A stretch of DNA of 64,000 nt from Streptomyces griseoviridis (GTDB lineage Bacteria > Actinomycetota > Actinomycetes > Streptomycetales > Streptomycetaceae): positions 4,089,501 to 4,153,500 of the forward strand of contig NZ_CP029078.1 in NCBI RefSeq assembly GCF_005222485.1. Direction: 5' to 3'. The first letter of the stretch is position 1; each line of letters starts with the position of its first letter. Made by a program: the position numbers and the translations under genes. Positions 57,581 through 64,000 of the stretch are shown one piece after another. Under the pieces are notes generated by a model. That model was not told the DNA's origin. It did not search any database and saw only the letters and a list, made by a program, of their open reading frames with translations.

Positions 57581-59659
57581 TCACGCCACGGCGGGCTCCT
57601 CCGGGGCGAGTTGGTCAGGGAGCGGGGTGCTGTGGGTGACGATCAGGCCCGAGACCGCTCGGGTCAGGGACACGTACAGGCGGCGCAGGCCGGTGCGTTC
57701 GTCGGGTTCGGCGTCGACCACCGCCCGCGGCTCGTCGAGGACGACGTAGTCGTACTCCAGGCCCTTGGCCAGGGACGCCGGGACCAGGGTGAGGCGGGTG
57801 TCGGCCGTCGTCTCCTCGCCGGGCGCCAGATGGCCGATGCCCGCCTCGGCCAGGGCCCGTTCCAGGTCGGGGACGCGGGCGTCGGCGGCGATCAGGCCGG
57901 TGGAGCCCTCGTTGGCCAGCAACTCCCGGCAGGCGGCGACCACTTCGGCGGTGCCGGTGACGGCGCGCACGGCGAAGAAGCCGGGGTTCTCGCGCACCGA
58001 GGCGACCGGGGTGAGGCCGGGCGCGATGTGCGGCAGGAGCCTGGAGGCGTAGGTGATGACGTCTGTGGGGACGCGGAACCCGGCCGTCAGCTCCTCGATC
58101 ACGCCGTCCGCCTTGCCGAGGTGGGCCAGCGCCTCGTCCCAACTCCGGGTCGCCCAGGGGGTGGTGCCCTGCGCGAGGTCGCCGAGGACGGTCGCCGAGC
58201 CGGTGGTGCAGCGGCGGCCGACGGCGCGGTACTGCATCGGGGAGAGGTCCTGGGCCTCGTCGAGGACGACATGGCCGAGGGAGTGGGTGCGCTGCACGAT
58301 GTCGGTCGTCTCGTCGATCAACACGGCTTCGGCCGCCGACCAGTTGGCCGACCGCACGCTGCGCACCGGCTTCGCCCGCAGGAGGGTCCCGCGCTCCTCC
58401 TCGGTGAGGATGCCGTCGGCGTGCTCGGCGAGGAAGTCGGCGTCGGTGAGCAGCCGCAGGACGAGTCGGGCGGGGTCGACGGGCGGCCAGATCTGTTTCA
58501 CTGCGGCCTTGACGGCGGTGTTGCGGGCCACGGCGTCCTGCACCCGGTCGTCCGGTGCCTCGCCGGAGCGCTCCATCTGGACCAGCACGGCGTGCGCGAT
58601 GCGCTGCGGGAGTGCCTCGCGGGCGGCGCCGTAGCGGATGCCGCGGTCGAGCAACTCCTTGACGATGGTCTCCAGTTCGTGGGCCGGTACCCGCCAGCGG
58701 CGTGATCCGCGCACCACCATCACCGGTTCGGTGGGGAGGGTGACATGGGAGTAGACGGCGCGGCGCAGCACCTCGGCCATCCGGGCGTCGCCCTTGATGA
58801 CGGCGGCCGGGGCGTCGTCGGTGCCGGTCACCTCGACATGGCCGACCAGGTCGTCGACGGTCGCCTGCTGGACCGCCAACTCGCCGAGCGCGGGCAGCAC
58901 TTGCTCGATGTAGTGGAGGAAGGAGCGGTTCGGTCCGATGACCAGGGTGCCGGTGCGGGCCAGCCGCTCGCGGTGGGCGTAGAGGAGGTAGGCGACCCGG
59001 TGCAGGCCGACGGCCGTCTTACCGGTGCCTGGTCCGCCCTGCACGCAGACGGTGCCGCCGAGGCCGCTGCGGACGATCTCGTCCTGTTCGGGCTGGATCG
59101 TCGCGACGATGTCCCGCATCGGGCCGACGCGCGGGCGCTCGATCTCCCGCTGGAGGAGCCTGCTGGTGCGGGCCGCCTCCGCCGGGTCGGAGAGGTGTTC
59201 GTCCTCGTAGGCGGTGAGGTCGCCGCCGGTGTAGCCGAAGCGGCGGCGCAGCCCGACGTCCATCGGGTCCTTCTTGGAGGCCCGGTAGAACGGCTGCGAG
59301 ACCGGTGCCCGCCAGTCGATGACCATGGGGTCGCCGTCGCTGTCGTGGACGTGCCTGCGCCCGATGTAGAACCGCTCGCCCTCGGCGCCCTCGGCCCGCT
59401 CGGCGCCGGGCGCGTGCAGGTAGTCGAGGCGGCCGAAGAAGAGCGGGGTGTGGCTGAGGTCGGCGAGCGCCTTGATGCGTTCGTCGATCTGGCGGGCGAG
59501 GATCTGGGCGTTCACCCAGTTCGCGGTGACGTCGGCGATGTCGAGGGACTCGACGTCCTCGCGCATGGCGCGCAGCGCGGAGCGGGACTCGGCGAGGTGG
59601 GAGCGCTCGCGGGCGAGCGGGTCGTCGTCGGGGGCGGGCACGGACGGTGACGCGGACAA
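57581..59659 (-). CDS. HelR/HelD-type RNA-polymerase motor ATPase
   Basis: A 692-residue superfamily-1 protein related to HelD/HelR, which displace RNA polymerase from dead-end complexes; HelR of S. venezuelae gives rifamycin tolerance. An N-terminal coiled region is followed by Walker A GPGTGKTAVG (209-218), the Walker B/motif II DEAQD (467-471), motif III GDLAQGTTPWA, and the motif VI end RLYVSLTRAVSGLIVTH. The TTG at 59659 is the start because GGAGG lies 7 bases upstream. Upstream DNA (59660-60019) contains several palindromes. Class (HelR against other HelD forms) is inferred. Confidence 0.88.
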   Translation of the reverse strand: MSASPSVPAPDDDPLARERSHLAESRSALRAMREDVESLDIADVTANWVNAQILARQIDERIKALADLSHTPLFFGRLDYLHAPGAERAEGAEGERFYIGRRHVHDSDGDPMVIDWRAPVSQPFYRASKKDPMDVGLRRRFGYTGGDLTAYEDEHLSDPAEAARTSRLLQREIERPRVGPMRDIVATIQPEQDEIVRSGLGGTVCVQGGPGTGKTAVGLHRVAYLLYAHRERLARTGTLVIGPNRSFLHYIEQVLPALGELAVQQATVDDLVGHVEVTGTDDAPAAVIKGDARMAEVLRRAVYSHVTLPTEPVMVVRGSRRWRVPAHELETIVKELLDRGIRYGAAREALPQRIAHAVLVQMERSGEAPDDRVQDAVARNTAVKAAVKQIWPPVDPARLVLRLLTDADFLAEHADGILTEEERGTLLRAKPVRSVRSANWSAAEAVLIDETTDIVQRTHSLGHVVLDEAQDLSPMQYRAVGRRCTTGSATVLGDLAQGTTPWATRSWDEALAHLGKADGVIEELTAGFRVPTDVITYASRLLPHIAPGLTPVASVRENPGFFAVRAVTGTAEVVAACRELLANEGSTGLIAADARVPDLERALAEAGIGHLAPGEETTADTRLTLVPASLAKGLEYDYVVLDEPRAVVDAEPDERTGLRRLYVSLTRAVSGLIVTHSTPLPDQLAPEEPAVA

Positions 59660-60019
59660 GGGGGTGCCTCCGAGGGGCCTGCGGCGGATGCGCGCGGGGG
59701 GTGCGCGCGGGACGGCATGCCGGCCGGTTTCCGTCCGGTCGGCGGCACTCCTGGGGGAGGCGGGCAAGGCGGAGAGTGTAGGGCAGGGGTGGATGTGGGG
59801 GCCAACCGTTTTCGCGGCCCCGCGGTCGCCCGTCTGTCGGCCCCTCGGCGTGAGAGGGGTGCGCGGGAGGGGTGCGAGGGGCCCGGGTGGCGGCTCCCCT
59901 AGGGGACGGGGGTCCCTCTTCCGGGGGAAGGGTGTCTGTCCAGGGGTGGAGAGGGTCTCCACCCAGGTTCGGCCCACAGACCGATGCGGTCCTTATGTCC
60001 CGAAAGCCACCATGGGGAC
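59660..60019. other. Palindrome-rich control region between the HelR-like gene and the small gene
   Basis: This 360-bp gene-free stretch contains GGGGCC-N13-GGCCCC (59797-59821), CCCCTAGGGG (59896-59905) and the 9-bp inverted repeat GGGTGGAGA-GGG-TCTCCACCC (59944-59964). These flank the promoter of the HelR-like gene and of the divergent small gene. No open frame is convincing. Confidence 0.6.
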
Positions 60020-60205
60020 ATGAGCGCAGCCATTCTCCACCCAGCCCCCGTCCCGTCCCGGCCGCGCGGTGCCTCGGCCGTCACGGGCAGCCACCCCCAC
60101 CGCCTCGGGGACGCCCTGCGGGCCGTCAAGGTCTTCGCGGGCGCGGCCTTCGACGTCGTCATACTCGGCGAGTACGGCGAGGAGGCGGGCGTGCGTCGCA
60201 GGTGA
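60020..60205 (+). CDS. Small conserved-looking protein upstream of the GT87 gene
   Basis: The 61-residue product reads MSAAILHPAPVPSRPRG, then VTGSHPHRLGDALRAVKVFAGAAFDVVILGEYGEEAGVRRR. The last 35 residues are a clean amphipathic/hydrophobic helix followed by an acidic-basic tail. It ends 17 bases before the GT87 gene. I do not recognise it; the compositional order and position speak for a real gene. Confidence 0.6.
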   Translation: MSAAILHPAPVPSRPRGASAVTGSHPHRLGDALRAVKVFAGAAFDVVILGEYGEEAGVRRR

Positions 60206-60222
60206 CCGTCTAGGGTCACCGG

Positions 60223-61476
60223 GTGACCCGCCGATCACGGACAGCGACCTCCGTTCTCCTGCTCTCCGTCTCGCTCTGCTGCTTCGCCGCCCTCTGCCTC
60301 GCGCACGGCGTGCCGATGGCCGACGTGCTGGTCTACCGGGCCGAGGGCGAGGCCGTCCTGCACGGCGGCGACCTGTACGGCTTCACGGTCACCGAGTGGC
60401 GGCTGCCTGCCACCTACCCCCCGTTCGCGGCGCTGCTGTTCGTCCCGGCGGCCTTGCTGCCCGTCCCGGTCCTGAAGGTGGTCTTCCTCGCGGGCAACGC
60501 GCTCCTGCTCGCCTGGTTCGTCCGTCTCTCCGCCCGGCTGGCCGGGCGGGCGCTGCCGCTGCCGTCGCTGTGCGCGGTGACCGGGCTCGCGCTGTGGCTG
60601 GAACCCGTCTTCCAGACCGTGCTGTTCGGGCAGGTCAACCTGGCGCTCGCGGGCCTGGTGCTGTGGGACCTGACCCGTCCGCCGGGGGCGCGGCTGCGGG
60701 GGGCGGCGATCGGGGTGGCGGCGGGGATCAAGCTGACGCCCGCCGTGTTCCTGGTGCACCTGCTGCTGCGACGGCGCTACCGGGAGGCCGCGACGGCGGC
60801 GGGGGCGATGGCCGCGACCGTCGTCCTCGGGCTGCTGGTGCTGCCGTCCGCGACCGTGGACTTCTTCACCCGGCGCCTGTACGAGACGGGCCGGGTCGGC
60901 AAGGTGTGGATCATCGACAACCAGTCGCTGTCCGGCCTGATCGCGCGGACCCTCGGCGACCCGGCCCCGGGGCCGCTGTGGGCGCTGCCGGTGCTGGCGG
61001 TCGGGGTGCTGGGACTGTGGTGGGTGGGGCGGGCGGGGCTGCGCGCCGGGCGGGCCGGCCGGGCCGGGGACGAGCGGTACGGGGTGCTGGTGGCGGCGTT
61101 CACCGGGCTGCTGGTGTCGCCGATCAGCTGGTCGCACCACTGGGTGTGGTGCGTGCCGCTGCTCGCCGTGCTGCTGGCGGACGGGCGGCGGCGCCTCGCC
61201 GTCGCGGTGGCGGCGGTGTTCACGGCGCGCACGATGTGGCTGCTGCCGCACGCCGGGGACCTCGATCTGCGGTTCCCGTGGTGGCAGCAGCCGCTGGCGG
61301 CGCCGTACCCGCTGCTGGGGCTCGGCCTGCTCGGCTGCGCCTGGCTCGGCTACTTCTCCTCGGCGAGGAGTTCGTCGGCGTCGACGATCCGGTACGCGTA
61401 CCCCTGCTCGGCGAGGAAGCGCTGGCGGTGGGCGGCGAAGTCCTGGTCGACGGTGTCGCGGGCGACGACGGAGTAG
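60223..61476 (+). CDS. GT87-family (polyprenol-phosphate-mannose-dependent) mannosyltransferase-like membrane protein
   Basis: A 417-residue integral membrane protein with about ten membrane segments. The N-terminal loop ADVLVYRAEGEAVLHGGDLYGF with its Asp, and the LEPVFQTVLFGQVNLALAGLVLWD and ISWSHHWVWCVPLL segments, fit GT87/DUF2029 alpha-mannosyltransferases, which add mannose from polyprenyl phosphate on the outer face. The frame's last 42 residues are antisense to the XPB 3' end and look non-native (RSSSASTIRYAYPCSARKRW). Its true C-terminus may be shorter in function. The GTG start follows the small gene. Confidence 0.8.
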   Translation: MTRRSRTATSVLLLSVSLCCFAALCLAHGVPMADVLVYRAEGEAVLHGGDLYGFTVTEWRLPATYPPFAALLFVPAALLPVPVLKVVFLAGNALLLAWFVRLSARLAGRALPLPSLCAVTGLALWLEPVFQTVLFGQVNLALAGLVLWDLTRPPGARLRGAAIGVAAGIKLTPAVFLVHLLLRRRYREAATAAGAMAATVVLGLLVLPSATVDFFTRRLYETGRVGKVWIIDNQSLSGLIARTLGDPAPGPLWALPVLAVGVLGLWWVGRAGLRAGRAGRAGDERYGVLVAAFTGLLVSPISWSHHWVWCVPLLAVLLADGRRRLAVAVAAVFTARTMWLLPHAGDLDLRFPWWQQPLAAPYPLLGLGLLGCAWLGYFSSARSSSASTIRYAYPCSARKRWRWAAKSWSTVSRATTE

Positions 61477-62996
61477 AAGTGCGCCTGGTGGCCGTCGGCC
61501 TTGGGCCGCAGCACCCGGCCGAGGCGCTGGGCCTCCTCCTGGCGTGATCCGAACGTCCCGGAGACCTGGACGGCGACGGTCGCCTCCGGCAGGTCGATGG
61601 AGAAGTTGGCGACCTTGGAGACCACGAGGACGCTGATCTCGCCCTCGCGGAAGGCGCCGAACAGCTTCTCCCGCTGGGCGTTGCTGGTCTCGCCCTTGAT
61701 GACGGGCGCGTCGAGGTGTTCGCCGAGTTCGTCGAGCTGGTCGATGTACTGGCCGATGACGAGGATCTGCTGGCCGGCGAAGCGGCGCACGATCGCCTCG
61801 GTGACCTTCCGCTTGGTGGCGGTGGTGGCGCAGAAGCGGTACTTCTCCTCCGTCTCGGCGGTGGCGTAGGCGATCCGCTCGCTGTCGGTGAGGTTGACGC
61901 GCACCTCGACGCAGTCGGCGGGGGCGATGTAGCCCTGGGCCTCGATCTCCTTCCAGGGCGCGTCGAAGCGCTTGGGCCCGATGAGGGAGAACACGTCCGA
62001 CTCGCGGCCGTCCTCGCGCACGAGGGTGGCGGTCAGGCCGAGCCTGCGCCTGGCCTGGAGGTCGGCGGTGAACTTGAAGACGGGCGCGGGCAGCAGATGC
62101 ACCTCGTCGTAGAGGATGAGGCCCCAGTCCCGGGAGTCGAACAGCTCCAGGTGCGGGTAGACGCCCTTCCGCCGGGTCGTCAGCACCTGGTAGGTGGCGA
62201 TGGTGACGGGCCTGATCTCCTTCTTCGTGCCGCTGTACTCGCCGATCTCCTCCTCGGTGAGGGAGGTCCGCTTGATCAGCTCGTGCTTCCACTGGCGGGC
62301 CGAGACGGTGTTGGTGACGAGGATGAGCGTGGTGGACCTGGCCTGCGCCATGGCCCCGGCGCCGACCAGCGTCTTGCCCGCGCCGCAGGGCAGTACGACG
62401 ACGCCGCTGCCGCCGTGCCAGAAGTTCTCGACGGCCTGCTTCTGGTAGGGGCGCAGCGCCCAGCCGTCCTCGACCAGGTCGATCGCGTGCGCCTCGCCGT
62501 CGACGTATCCGGCGAGGTCCTCGGCGGGCCAGCCCAGCTTGAGCAGGGTCTGCTTGATCTGGCCGCGCTCGGAGGGGTGGACGGCGACGGTGTCGGCGTC
62601 GATGCGGGCGCCGACCAGCGGGGCGACCCGCTTCGAGCGCAGCACCTCTTCGAGGACCGGGCGGTCGGTGGTGGTGAGGACGAGGCCGTGCGTGGGGTGT
62701 TTGCTGAGGGTGAGCCGGCCGTAGCGGTCCATCGTCTCGGCGACGTCGACGAGCAGGGCGTGCGGCACGGGGTAGCGGCTGAACTGCACGAGGGCGTCCA
62801 CGACCTGCTCGGCGTCGTGGCCGGCCGCGCGCGCGTTCCACAGGCCCAGCGGGGTCACCCGGTAGGTGTGGATGTGCTCGGGCGCCCGCTCCAACTCCGC
62901 GAAGGGGGCGATGGCGCGACGGCACTCGTCGGCCTGCTCGTGGTCGACCTCCAGGAGCAGGGTCTTGTCTGACTGAACGATCAGCGGACCATTCAC
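61350..62996 (-). CDS. XPB-type DNA repair helicase
   Basis: A 548-residue superfamily-2 3'-5' helicase, bacterial XPB. The N-terminal damage-recognition region (VNGPLIVQSDKTLLLEV start; TYRVTPLGLWNARAAGHDAEQVVDAL) is followed by Walker A PCGAGKT (203-209), DEVH (297-300), the RED motif (LVREDGRE, about 327-329), and a C-terminal QEEAQRLGRVLRPK motif VI. It opens DNA around lesions. GTG 62996 is chosen over GTG 63005 because of spacing to GGAAAGGG. Its 3' end overlaps the convergent GT87 gene by 127 bases. The helicase-associated protein gene 4 kb away is a likely partner. Confidence 0.93.
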   Translation of the reverse strand: MNGPLIVQSDKTLLLEVDHEQADECRRAIAPFAELERAPEHIHTYRVTPLGLWNARAAGHDAEQVVDALVQFSRYPVPHALLVDVAETMDRYGRLTLSKHPTHGLVLTTTDRPVLEEVLRSKRVAPLVGARIDADTVAVHPSERGQIKQTLLKLGWPAEDLAGYVDGEAHAIDLVEDGWALRPYQKQAVENFWHGGSGVVVLPCGAGKTLVGAGAMAQARSTTLILVTNTVSARQWKHELIKRTSLTEEEIGEYSGTKKEIRPVTIATYQVLTTRRKGVYPHLELFDSRDWGLILYDEVHLLPAPVFKFTADLQARRRLGLTATLVREDGRESDVFSLIGPKRFDAPWKEIEAQGYIAPADCVEVRVNLTDSERIAYATAETEEKYRFCATTATKRKVTEAIVRRFAGQQILVIGQYIDQLDELGEHLDAPVIKGETSNAQREKLFGAFREGEISVLVVSKVANFSIDLPEATVAVQVSGTFGSRQEEAQRLGRVLRPKADGHQAHFYSVVARDTVDQDFAAHRQRFLAEQGYAYRIVDADELLAEEK

Positions 62997-63005
62997 GCGC
63001 GGCAC

Positions 63006-63228
63006 ACCCTTTCCGATCCGGCCGACGTCCGGCCAAACCTCCAGTGTGCCCTAACCGGCGGGGCGGACCGTGGCGCGTGGGTCACAGCCACGGTCGCCGC
63101 CCCCGTCCCCGTCACGGTTCCCGTCCGCGTCCCTGCCCCCGCCCCCGTCCCGGTCCCGGTCGCCGTCCCCTCCACGGTCGCAGCACCGGCCGGATCGGGG
63201 CGGCCGGGTCAGGTGGAGCCAGGCCGGG
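63006..63228. repeat. CCCGTC-rich low-complexity tract and a 14-bp direct repeat between cutC and XPB
   Basis: 63090-63180 is a run of CCCGTC/CCGTCC/CGGTCC units without coding character. At 63202-63215 and 63222-63235 the 14-mer GGCCGGGTCAGGTG occurs twice with a 20-bp period; the second copy covers the cutC stop, so it is a small tandem duplication of that gene end. Confidence 0.55.
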
Positions 63229-63930
63229 TCAGGTGCCGTCCACCGCGTGCCGCCACTCGGCGACCGCCGCCGCCGACACCGGGCCGGTCCAGCCGTCGGG
63301 GCGGGCCGCGCCGCCGATGTGGAAGGCGTCGAGGCCACGGGCGCGCAGCCGCGGGAGATGGGCGAGGCAGAGGCCGCCGCCGACCAGGATCTGCGGTGCG
63401 TAGCCGGGCTCGCCGCGCCGGTCCGCCTCGGCGAGGAGGACGGGGAGGCCGTCGTCGACTCCCGCGGCGGAACCGGCCGTCAGGTAGGTGTCGAGGCCGG
63501 GGACGCCGTCGAGCTGTTTGCGCAGGGCGTCGCGGTCGGCCGCGTGGTCGAGGGCGCGGTGGAAGGTCCAGGAGCAGCCGTCCAGCGCGTCGGCCAGCAG
63601 CTCGACGGCGCGCAGGTCGACTCCGCCGTCGTCGCCGAGGAACCCGAGCACGAACTCCCGCGCGCCCGACTCCCGCAGCTGCCCGGCGGTGCGGACCAGG
63701 CGGTCCAGGTCGGCGGCGGAACCGGCCGAGAAGCCGTCCGCCAGCCTCAGCATCACGCGCAGCGGGATGTCGACGGCGGCCCGGATCGAGGCGAACGTGC
63801 CGGGCGACGGGGTGAGTCCGTCGGCCGCCATGTCGGTGACCAGTTCCAGCCGGTCGGCGCCTCCGGCCTGGGCGGCGACGGCGTCCTCGGCGTCGAGGGC
63901 GATCACCTCCAGGACTGCACGCTTGCTCAT
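63229..63930 (-). CDS. cutC: CutC-family protein
   Basis: A 233-residue TIM-barrel protein. The family start is VLEVIALDAEDAVAAQAGGADRLELV, followed by GLTPSPGTFASIRAAV, PLRVMLR, EFVLGFL, WTFHRALDHAADR, and ILVGGGLC near the C-terminus. CutC was once linked to copper tolerance in E. coli; its biochemical role is unsettled. The ATG start has GGAG 12 bases upstream. A near-perfect DasR-type dre site sits 20 bases before the start, suggesting control by aminosugar levels. Confidence 0.9.
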   Translation of the reverse strand: MSKRAVLEVIALDAEDAVAAQAGGADRLELVTDMAADGLTPSPGTFASIRAAVDIPLRVMLRLADGFSAGSAADLDRLVRTAGQLRESGAREFVLGFLGDDGGVDLRAVELLADALDGCSWTFHRALDHAADRDALRKQLDGVPGLDTYLTAGSAAGVDDGLPVLLAEADRRGEPGYAPQILVGGGLCLAHLPRLRARGLDAFHIGGAARPDGWTGPVSAAAVAEWRHAVDGT

Positions 63931-63949
63931 GGGTCCCCACTCCTGCTAT

Positions 63950-63961
63950 AGGTCTAGTCCA
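63950..63961. promoter_or_regulatory. DasR-type dre-like site AGGTCTAGTCCA
   Basis: 10 of 12 positions match the core consensus TGGTCTAGACCA of DasR, the GntR/HutC regulator of N-acetylglucosamine metabolism in Streptomyces. It lies 20 bp upstream of the cutC start codon. The match is seen; DasR control is inferred. Confidence 0.6.
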
Positions 63962-64000
63962 ATTCAGGGTACGCCTCTCTCCGCCGCCGCTCACCAAGGA

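Noticed and set aside
59797-59821. Rifamycin-associated element (RAE) upstream of the HelR-like gene
   Set aside because: The dyad spans 25 bp, and I recall RAE as a shorter (about 19-bp) repeat; the match is too loose to call, so it is only mentioned as a question.
63090-63180. CCCGTC-rich tract as a coding region (Gly/Thr/Asp repeat peptides)
   Set aside because: Short frames with pure repeat composition and no start signal; described as low-complexity DNA instead.

Overview
The window is high-GC (about 72% by eye) actinobacterial chromosome and almost certainly comes from a Streptomyces. The evidence is: many GTG and a few TTG starts; GTGA/ATGA overlaps between genes; menaquinone genes of the futalosine pathway; WhiJ-like XRE/DUF397/ATPase gene sets; a CebR-type operator on a secreted cellulase; and a HelR/HelD-type RNA-polymerase motor. 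No rRNA, tRNA, CRISPR array, insertion sequence or prophage was seen.

Layout. 1-1.3 kb: the start of a citrate synthase gene (leaving the window) divergent from pdxH. 1.4-11.5 kb: one tightly overlapping leftward operon (TIGR03084-type protein, AtuA/DUF1446 protein, carboxyltransferase, biotin carboxylase, acyl-CoA dehydrogenase, acyl-CoA ligase, enoyl-CoA hydratase, TetR), with a divergent short-chain dehydrogenase at 11.8 kb. The gene content closely resembles the Pseudomonas atu (acyclic terpene utilization) operon, and the roughly 320-bp divergent control region holds three different repeat systems. 12.6-16.7 kb: cupin/AraC pair, EamA exporter, and an overlapping UTRA-only protein plus GntR/HutC regulator. 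16.8-21.6 kb: an anti-sigma-like ATPase, then a 1042-residue FAD/Fe-S 2-hydroxyacid dehydrogenase divergent from serC, a pairing that suggests D-2-hydroxyglutarate recycling in serine synthesis. 21.7-22.6 kb: PhzF-like protein.

22.6-27.2 kb: a lower-GC regulatory island of WhiJ-like XRE regulators, two DUF397 proteins, an ATPase, a DUF5753 paralogue lacking its HTH, and a DUF6879 protein. 27.2-33.5 kb: FAD monooxygenase with divergent TetR and paired operators, GH5-CBM2 cellulase under a perfect CebR box, a membrane-anchored beta-propeller-like protein and an SGNH hydrolase. 33.6-43.1 kb: Uma2 protein, aldo/keto reductase, a 29-residue membrane peptide, MarR-MFS pair, RHH protein, purine permease, DUF2530 protein, CtpE-like P-type ATPase, secreted repeat-type protein.

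43.4-54.6 kb: sacsin/Hsp90-type ATPase protein, an unassigned 750-bp stretch, DUF3027 protein, MFS protein, DUF2771 lipoprotein followed by mqnB and mqnD, cold-shock protein, small membrane protein, HAD phosphatase and a membrane protein. 54.8-64 kb: a helicase neighbourhood (helicase-associated XPB partner protein, HelR-like motor, GT87 mannosyltransferase, XPB helicase) ending with cutC, which has a DasR-like dre site at its promoter.

All gene names rest on recognised motifs and family resemblance read by eye; no database search was possible.
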